Source: Entamoeba invadens IP1 (Eukaryota; Evosea; Mastigamoebida; Endamoebidae). From it: 64,000 nucleotides of DNA. This document shows, in pieces, positions 56,819 to 64,000 of this stretch (position 1 is its first letter; every line of letters begins with the position of its first letter). The DNA is taken from positions 338,969-402,968 of the forward strand of contig NW_004440169.1 in the NCBI RefSeq assembly GCF_000330505.1, given 5' to 3'. The notes under the pieces were generated by a model. It ran no database searches and was not told the origin of the DNA. It saw only the letters and a list, made by a program, of their open reading frames with translations. Both the position numbers and the translations under genes were made by a program.

Positions 56819-58552
56819 ATGTTACAAAAAAACATCAAAACTCGTTTTTATCACATGGAAGACTTGATTGTTAGTGACTACAAGTGGAAAGCAATGGGCC
56901 CCATCAACAAAGAAAGGAAAAAGTTCAAAAGGAAGGTTGCGAAGGTGGGTGCTGACTATAAAGCAGAATTTTGTAATCCGACTGCTTCTGACTTGTTTTT
57001 TGGGTTTTTTGACGAAAATTTAGTCGAAAAAATAACAGCATTTACCAACGCCAAATTATCAGGAAAAAAGGTAAATCCTAAATAACAAAAATAGACATTA
57101 TACGATATTTCGGCATTTTACTATATATGGGAGCACACCACGACATAAAGAATCCAATTTCTGAGCTTTGGAACGAAAAACACTGGAAACCAAATATTTA
57201 TAATAAAGCTATGCCCAGAAATGTTTTTCAACTTATCAATGCTAACATCGAGACTTACGATGTCACAACTTTTCCGGATGAAGTTGAGAAAGAGAGTTGT
57301 TTTATGGGTGATGAAGAAGAGAGTGAGGACAGTGCATCCGATGAAGAGGAAAATCCAGAGAATAAAGAAGAGACTGAAGAAGAAGACTATTTGAGTTGTG
57401 ATGAGTGGGTCAAAAAACATTTTGTTGACCTGACCGAAGAGAAGCTAAAAAAGGATGTTGAAGTGAGACAAAAGTAAATGATGAAGAGACTATAGAAAAG
57501 GGGTTAATCAAACCATCAAACACGCCAAACTCAAATGACAAGTTTGGCAAAATTAGGGAAGTGTTGGAAGCTTTTATTCACAACTTAGTGAACAACAAAT
57601 ACTTTACACCGAGCACCACACTATCGGTTGATGAACACCTTTGCGCATTCAAGTGAAAGATATGGGCAAAGGTATTCATCAAGTCCAAACCTCAGCGTTA
57701 CGGCATCAAGTTTTGGGTTTGTTTTTTTTGTTGTAAGAATAATCAATGAAGTCGGAGATTCACGATGTTGAAACATATACATCGGTAATTGACTTGTTGT
57801 TGATATTGTGTTTGATAATATGTTCAATGAATAACAAAAAGATGTGCTGTGATTGTGAAAGTGGTATGGTTATAAACCTACAGATGTACTGTGGAAAATG
57901 CGACAAGAAGGAAGAAAATCAAGGATTTCGGGTGACGATAGATATGGTAGCTCCGCAACTGTGTATGGGAAAGTTTGTGACAGTTGTATGTGACAACTTT
58001 TTCTGCAGCTTAAGATTGGCACATTATTTGGCTCAATATGGTTCAACATTGCTTGGGACTGTGCGAAAAAACAGAGTTGAGGTACCAGAAGAAGCCAAGC
58101 AAATCAAACGGTACGACCCCAATGATGATAAAAAGGCTACTACAAGAGAGGCAGATTCAACGGAAGTGTATACAAAAGGTGTATGCAAATTGGTTTCTTT
58201 CTATAACGAAAAGAAGAAGTTGGTGCTCATTATGACGACGATGCATCATGCTAAAGAGTTGTACACCGTTCAGGAGCAAGTGAGGGGAAAGGATGGCAAA
58301 CTTGTGAGTGTACACAAACCAAATGTGATAAAACAATACAATGCGACAATGGGAGGTGTTGATAGTGCAGATCAGATGATACATACTTACACTTGTAGAA
58401 GGCGCACTTCAAGATGGAATGTGAGAATACTTTATGATTTACTTGACATCGCTGCCCTCAATGCCTACAAGTTATATCGTCATCACCACGATAAGGTGGA
58501 CAGGTTGAATTTCCTCAATGAATTGACAGAGTTATTGATGGAAATGGAGTAA
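56819..58552 (+). pseudogene. piggyBac transposase, broken, with a host-type intron
   Basis: The frame starts at 56819. A one-base deletion near 57081 moves it into the frame reading RYFGILLYMGAHHDIKNP, the conserved N-terminal part of the catalytic region. An acidic insert follows, then another frame change near 57470. The catalytic Asp residues are all visible: LSVDEHLCAFK (a TGA follows), VVCDNFFCSLRLAHYL, and MGGVDSADQM. Between GIKFW and MCCDCESG lies 57717-57841, which starts GTTTGT and ends AAAAAG; removing it restores the frame at the exact place where other piggyBac proteins are continuous. The end has RRRTSRWNVRILYDLLDIAALNAY and stops at 58552, without the Cys-rich finger of some relatives. 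Confidence 0.85.
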
Positions 58553-60182
58553 AATACTTCTTTGGTTTTATAGGTTTTATTATAGTTAATAATCTATTTA
58601 TTTTCTTTGTTATTTTTCTGTTTCTTTTGTGATCTCTGAAAATCATTTCTGTGTATCGTACAATAATCAAAGCGTTTTTTTTTACATATTTATAGGGGAG
58701 GGGCTTTGCTTTTTTTATAAAATTATTATTATTATACTAATCTTTTACTGTATTATTATACAAATAAATGATGTGATTACATAATTTCCAAATCTCTGAC
58801 TCACATCACCCTGATTCTTCGTTTTTGTATGCTTTATCATTGATTTTAAATTTGTAAGGATAGCATCACTCTATTGAGTTGGTATATCAATTCAAAATAA
58901 AAGAATTGTGAATCTATTTGTTGGTTAGTTCCTGTTGTGTATCCCTGTATAAACGCCACAAACAACAAACAGTATATTCACTTCAAATAGCTATATATTG
59001 TGAAAGTGGGTGAGTAGAATACAAAATCTGGTTGATAAGCGTCACTATCTTATAAGTATATACATAAACTATACACTGTTTATCAGTAAATCTTTCGTTT
59101 TCATTAATTTTCTGGTTTTGATTTTCATCCCAAAAATGCATTTTCAAAAAACAAATGCCAAAACAAAAAAATAATCAGACAAAACAGATTATATGTTACC
59201 ATTTGTTTTATAATAACAAACAAATACTTGTCTTTCCAATCATATAGAAAAATTTGCTCTCTGTATTCATAATACATTTGTCTTTTTTTGAAAAAGTCAT
59301 ATCTTTATTACTCACAACTGTAAGACATACGAAATTAAATAAACAAGGTGTCATGATCATTTAAGACAAATTTTAGTTTTACCGTCTTTATTTTACTCAT
59401 TGAGTTGTTTATGACTCTTTTTCTATTCAAACTGATGTTTCTGACAATTAAAAATCAATCTTATTCATTTATTATTAAATTTAAAGGTTTTTATTGTTTA
59501 TTGAATAAGAAAGAACTAAAAAATGTGATTTTCACAAAAGTGTATTTTCTTCTTATTTTTTCAGTTTTATATTTTACTCTTTTTTGACAAACTCGAATTA
59601 TTTTATTTTTCACTGAATTACAAAAAGATGAAAAATAATTATGAGATCACAGTGTTGTTTGGTTTAATGTAATTGTTTTTTTTTTGAATATTCAAGGAAT
59701 GATGTATCCCTTGTTTTTCAATAATAAATATTCAAATTGAAAAATCATATAATTCATTTTTACATTCTGAAACTCCTTTTCTAACGATTATTATTGTGTT
59801 TAGTTTAATATACTATAGTATTTTTTGATATAAAAACAAAAACTTTTTCAACTTGAAAAGAGAATAATCAGAGGAATCTTCAAGTCTCTCCAGTTGAAAA
59901 AAGTGAATTTTTTTTTCAATAAAAATACGATTTTAGGTTATAATTTACTATTAAATTATAATATTTTAAATTGTTGTTTACTAATAATTTTGTTTCCTGG
60001 TATTTCCCATGGTTGTTAAAAGTTTAAAGCGTTTTTCGCATTTATTTACTCTAAAATACACTCAAAATGAATAAAATTAAATTCAGTATATAATTTTTGG
60101 AAATTACTGGTCTTTGAAGGGTTAAAACTCGACACAAACAACACTATTTCAACATATTTTGATAAAAATTGAAAATGTTATA
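58553..60182. other. AT-rich, no gene
   Basis: 1.6 kb of AT-rich DNA after the piggyBac stop. A 60-codon frame at 59405 is Phe/Leu/Lys-rich noise. A 27-bp repeat copy lies at 60121. Confidence 0.45.
60121..60147 (+). repeat. 27-bp dispersed repeat, copy 2
   Basis: Matches 53871-53897 at 26 of 27 bases, preceded here by GGG. It ends 35 nt before the second MITE. Confidence 0.65.
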
Positions 60183-60406
60183 GAGTCATTCGATAAACGT
60201 TGTCTGTTCCCTAAAGTTGTCTTTTTGACGAATAAATAATTGATTTTTGTTTTTAAAAAAACGGGAATTAGGTAAAAATAAAAAACGGGGAAAATATTGA
60301 AACAATGATTTTTGAGGTTTTTAAAAAAACCCGAAATATTATATTTATAATGGTCTAAAAATCGGCAGACAACGTTACAGACCAGAAAAAGTTTAGCAAA
60401 TGACTT
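60183..60406. mobile_element. MITE, copy 2 (224 bp)
   Basis: Same element as 6641-6869 along its whole length, with small gaps. The left end GAGTCATTCGATAAACGTTG is better preserved than in copy 1 and is preceded by TA. The right end has decayed: TGACTT followed by AA. The subterminal AAACGTTGTC motifs are present but mutated on the right. Confidence 0.85.
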
Positions 60407-60616
60407 AACATTTAAAAACCCAACACTTGAAAATGAAACGATTCAGAAAAAACGATTTGTTTTAAAAATACACTCCTTTGTTATTAACAGTTTTATTTGT
60501 TTTTAAAATGTTTCGATATAATTTCAATAATGCCAAGGAATCTGTCACTATCCTTGAAATATAAAAATAAACCGAACCTTTATTCAATCAACAACTAATT
60601 TTATTATGACCAAAGT

Positions 60617-60783
60617 GAGTCTTTTAACGATATCTAGTGAACAAAAAAGAGGTTTAATTTTGTCTAAACATTGGGCATTGTGTGAAAAAACTAAACAATT
60701 GGGATAAATTTTTGGGACGGCTTCCCAAATATTTCAATCTTTATATTCCAAAAGGTACCAGATAACGTTTAAAGACTGGCTGT
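60617..60783. mobile_element. possible diverged MITE, copy 3
   Basis: The left part GAGTC-TTTTA-ACG-ATATCTAG and the right part CCCAAATATTTCA...CCAGATAACGTTTAAAGACTGG follow the order and spacing of the ends of copies 1 and 2 but with many changes. Downstream terminal bases are not recognisable. Homology is tentative. Confidence 0.4.
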
Positions 60784-63366
60784 ATAATAAAATTCTTGGG
60801 TGCGAATCCTAAATAATTTAAATTTATTAAAGTAGTCTTATTGTATATTTTATTAATAAATAATTAAAAAAATAAAATGTAGATGTGTTAAGTTCGTGTT
60901 TAAATAATAGTCATCATTTTAACACTATTTTTTATATTAAGATTTAAGTATAATAATTTTACAACTTCTTTAACGTATAAACTTAAAGCTGCCATAATTT
61001 GTAAATTACTAAATATTTTTTGTTTGTTTTGTTTTTTAGAAAAATAAATAATCGGGAAATTAGCTTTTTTATTTTTTCAAAAAAATAACAATAATTGAAT
61101 AGTAAATTTGTTATTTGGATAATAATTTAATATTAATTTAAAATTGATGCTAATTGAAAAACACACGTATTAACAAAACACTACTAAACACTACTTGTTA
61201 TCAAAAAAATAAAAAAAAAGAATAACAAACAAATTAATTTTTATTTTGGCCAAGTGGTAAAAAACAAATAAATTATATTTTAAATAAAATAAAATAGTCC
61301 ACTTCTTCATCGTGTTAAATACATATAATATTCACATTATCCAATACAACTTTTAAAATCAATTATAATTAAAAATAATTTACGGGCATAAGTTTGATAA
61401 TTATATTGATTTAGTGAAAATGGTGAGGAAATAAATAACAGTAACCAATGAGAAATATTTTTTAGTTAAATATTTATCGAGTAAATGTTGTATTACAACC
61501 ACAATTTAATAGTTGTCTACGTTGTTGGTATTATTAATTACAAATATTAATATTATAAATAGTCGATTTAAAAAGTAATGTGTCTCTATTTATTTACAAC
61601 CAAAACAAAACTTTGTGTTTTGATTGAATTTTTATATTATTAATGATATTCAGTTTCACTTTGTTCAATTATTGAAATATAACAACATTTGTTCATAAAA
61701 TTAGAAACATATTTATAATTTATTATTGTATTTATTTTTGATACTCTATTGACAATATAATATATTATTTTTTTCAACTCATTAAAATAGAATTTTTAAT
61801 TATTCGTTTAAAGAAGCTAGCAAGATATCAATTTAAATTAACAAACATCAAATATTCAATTGTGTTCATGTATATTAATTGATAATTCATTTTTTTCAAT
61901 TAAAACATAAATTATAATGACATTAAAATTTTTGATTTTATTTGTAACTTTTGTATAATTTCTATAATATGATAATAAAACAAACAAATATACATAATAA
62001 TTAATACCATTTTTTATTGTATAACCATGGCGATATAAAAAATATTTAAAGTAAAGCTTATATTGATAATAGCATGTTATTAAATATTACTTATATTTTT
62101 GAAAAGTCTTTTAATTATTTTTGTTTAATTATACAACAAAAAAAATGTATTTTGATTAGACTACGACAGGTATGCTCCAGTTTAATGGATACACAATTCT
62201 TTTATAAATTGTTAATATTTAATAAAATGAATTGGTCTAATATTTTCATTATTAACTGTTACATTTTTATTAATAAACTTTGTTATAATATTTAAAATGC
62301 TTAAACCTTTTAATATAAACATGAAACATCAAACAAACGATATAAAGGAACACAATAAAATAAATGGATTATTTATATTTGAAATATTCTATATTTTAAC
62401 AAAATTTTACACACACATGATAGCAAAAAAAAATGATAATTGTTTTTCATTAATAAGTTAATAATTGTATATGTATATCAAAAACACCTATATTTTGATA
62501 TTCAAAGTCAAAAATAATTAATTTCGTAAAATTGATATACTATAATTTCTCTTTAATAGTTTTTAGTAATAACATTTTCAATAAAAGGATTTAAACAATC
62601 ATAATAAATAACAATTAATAAAAGGAAAGAAATACACAATTTTAATATGGATTATTGAAAAGGTTTAATTTTACTGTTTTATCCACGATGAGTGTTTTAA
62701 CTGTTATTATATATTTATCAATTATATTGTTTTTGTTTTTGGTAATAATTTTAAAAATATGCCGGATGAATATTTGTTTAACAAAAAATAACACAAAATA
62801 AAAATATTTCAAAATAAAATATAAAAAGTTTTGTAAAGTTTAATTTTTAAGTTTTGTCTTGATGATAATTTAGTAATTAGATTACCAAGTAATTTAACTA
62901 CTTGGTAATCAAATTACTGAAATTACCTATTACTGAGTAATTTAGTAATTCAAATATTATTGCAGCTCTAGTGTAAACGATTTACTTGTTATATTTATGA
63001 ATAAACTTATAATTGTTTATTGTTTTTATTTTTGTGTATGTATCATATGATAAATATATTGTATTAAAGCGTTTTATTGTAAAAACGTTTTTTTAAGTAT
63101 TGTTTTTATTAACACCCAACTGTATAAAATACATTAACTTAAATTGTTATTTTCATCTATTAATACATTTGTTTTATAAGCAATCACAATAAAATATTTT
63201 AACTTAAATTTATATAATAAGAATTCGAATTGTGTGTAATAATTGACGATTTTTTAAAAACTACACAAGAAAGTAATTAAAATTTAATAATGTATGATTT
63301 AAACTTCTAATGTGTGTAATAAATTAATGAAGTGTTTTTTGCTATTTAAATTTACAAATACTTGTT
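60784..63366. other. AT-rich desert with one transposon-end-like palindrome
   Basis: 2.6 kb of A/T-dominated DNA without a supported gene. A 73-codon frame at 62074 is Phe/Ile/Leu noise. The only structured part is at 62865-62975. Confidence 0.45.
62865..62975. repeat. palindrome and GTAATT-rich array, possible transposon end
   Basis: GATTACCAAGTA (62880-62891) and its exact reverse complement (62899-62910) flank a 7-nt loop, followed by repeated GTAATT/ATTACT words up to TGCAGCTCTAGTG. Read on the minus strand it starts CACTAGAGCTGCAATAAT, resembling hAT ends. No partner end or gene nearby. Confidence 0.4.
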
Positions 63367-63615
63367 ATGATCATGGTTAAACTTGACTTAGTTTGTTTGG
63401 AGAATCTAGCTGCAAATATCACTCAAGAAGAAGTATACAAGAATTGCTTTATCAGTAAAGCGACTCGTAGTGCCCTTGAAACACTCAAAATCATCATTTT
63501 AAAAACAAGCCCATGCAAACAGCTTGTTGAAAGAAGAATACTCGGGTTAACAAGCCCCATGCACTCACTTATGGAAGTTGAACACACTGTTAACAACATA
63601 TTATCATGTTTATAA
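63367..63615 (+). CDS. Short hypothetical frame, doubtful
   Basis: An 82-codon frame with a balanced residue mix (DLVCLENLAANITQEEVYKN, TRSALETLKIIILKTSPCKQ, SPMHSLMEVEHTVNNI), unlike the Phe/Ile/Lys noise around it. Not recognised. It could be a remnant of a gene or a transposon, or an exon of a gene split by insertions. It faces the piggyBac fragment tail to tail. Confidence 0.3.
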   Translation: MIMVKLDLVCLENLAANITQEEVYKNCFISKATRSALETLKIIILKTSPCKQLVERRILGLTSPMHSLMEVEHTVNNILSCL

Positions 63616-63771
63616 TAAGGATAAAAGTTTATTTTACAATAAAAATGGTATAATAACCCCCAATTTATTTTTTTGTCGCTAAAAATGTTGGTGTTCGTTC
63701 AAACAGCTCAGTTTGAATGAAACAGTTCAGATTCAATAAAACATAAAAACAACCAAACCATGAAGATAAAA

Positions 63772-64000
63772 TCAATTATAAGCCATCAAATCCCTTGAAA
63801 GCTTATTCCGGTATTCAATACGATCACCTTTATTGAATGCTGAGTAGGTCTTGTACCCATTGAGAGCCGCAATATCGATCATGTCGTACAAGACCCGAAT
63901 GTTCCATCTGTATGTCTTGCGTCTGCAGCTGTAATACCTGACCATCTGATCGGCGGTATCAACCCCACCCATCTTGTGGTTGTAATCAATGATGGGCTGG
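63772..64000 (-). CDS. piggyBac transposase C-terminus, cut by the window edge
   Basis: From the right edge the minus strand reads PIIDYNHKMGGVDTADQM, the last catalytic-Asp motif of piggyBac, then SCRRKTYRWNIRVLYDMIDIAALNGYKTY and a stop at 63772. The part seen is uninterrupted. It is homologous to but clearly different from the relic at 58552 (for example DTADQMVRYY against DSADQMIHTY), so it is a second copy or family. Whether the whole gene is intact cannot be judged. Confidence 0.85.
   Translation of the reverse strand, partial: QPIIDYNHKMGGVDTADQMVRYYSCRRKTYRWNIRVLYDMIDIAALNGYKTYSAFNKGDRIEYRNKLSRDLMAYN

Noticed and set aside
60790..60825. tRNA T-arm-like word (GGGTGCGAATCC)
   Set aside because: No acceptor stem, D-arm or anticodon arm could be placed around it.
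62074..62295. 73-codon plus-strand frame
   Set aside because: Hydrophobic A/T-codon noise in the desert right of the MITEs.
1..64000. CRISPR array, rRNA or tRNA genes, bacterial-type operons
   Set aside because: No regularly spaced identical repeats and no recognisable rRNA or tRNA structures; the genes are intron-bearing eukaryotic genes transcribed singly.

Overview
This is an AT-rich protist nuclear window that reads as Entamoeba, most likely E. invadens or a close relative. The evidence is a set of short spliceosomal introns that almost all start GTTTGT and end in AG (usually TAG or CAG), very AT-rich intergenic DNA, compact genes on both strands, and typical Entamoeba families: a membrane-anchored C1 cysteine protease, RhoGAP and RhoGEF, P4-ATPase, a mitochondrial-type Hsp70 and an AEC carrier. 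The dense set of DNA transposon relics (piggyBac, pogo-like, hAT-like, Helitron, TA-flanked MITEs) fits the known transposon richness of E. invadens. The species call is inference; no marker gene settles it.

Layout. Bases 1-38,865 are an ordinary host gene array. In order it carries a flippase (5' end off the window), RhoGAP, ribosomal protein L23a (-), F-BAR protein (-), copine/VWA protein (-), PH protein, mitosomal-type Hsp70 (-), a Gemin2-like protein, a coiled-coil protein, an unknown (-), a PWWP protein (-), a small Ser-rich protein (-), a cysteine protease, an AEC carrier (-), PLP homeostasis protein, a small tail-anchored protein (-), a charged tail-anchored protein, tRNA adenosine deaminase, IQ-DH-PH RhoGEF, BET protein, ML/NPC2-like protein (-), a Pro-rich membrane protein, and a PH-ORD oxysterol-binding-related protein. 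Twelve host introns were placed by hand; several genes were only complete after splicing.

Bases 38,866-64,000 are a transposon graveyard with no convincing host gene. It holds a minus-strand Helitron relic with a textbook 3' end (hairpin then CTAG) but no recognisable HUH Rep section, a 2-kb inverted-repeat element, a broken pogo-type transposase, a 1.84-kb TA-flanked element with about 70-bp inverted repeats that contains a 100-N assembly gap and a second Helitron-like terminus, a hAT-like transposase split by about 1 kb of foreign sequence, a broken piggyBac transposase that still carries a host-type GTTTGT intron, further MITE copies, and at the right edge the C-terminus of a second piggyBac transposase.

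Themes. Many host genes concern the membrane-cytoskeleton interface (RhoGAP, RhoGEF, F-BAR, PH, flippase, ORP, ML domain, copine), but they are not an operon; each appears to be transcribed on its own. The most interesting leads are the frame-shifted membrane tail behind the RhoGEF, the Helitron with precise ends and a missing Rep core, the MITE family with doubled subterminal motifs shared between host and transposon zones, the intron-bearing piggyBac, and a GC-richer non-coding island at 50.83-51.08 kb. I see no clearly new multi-gene system.
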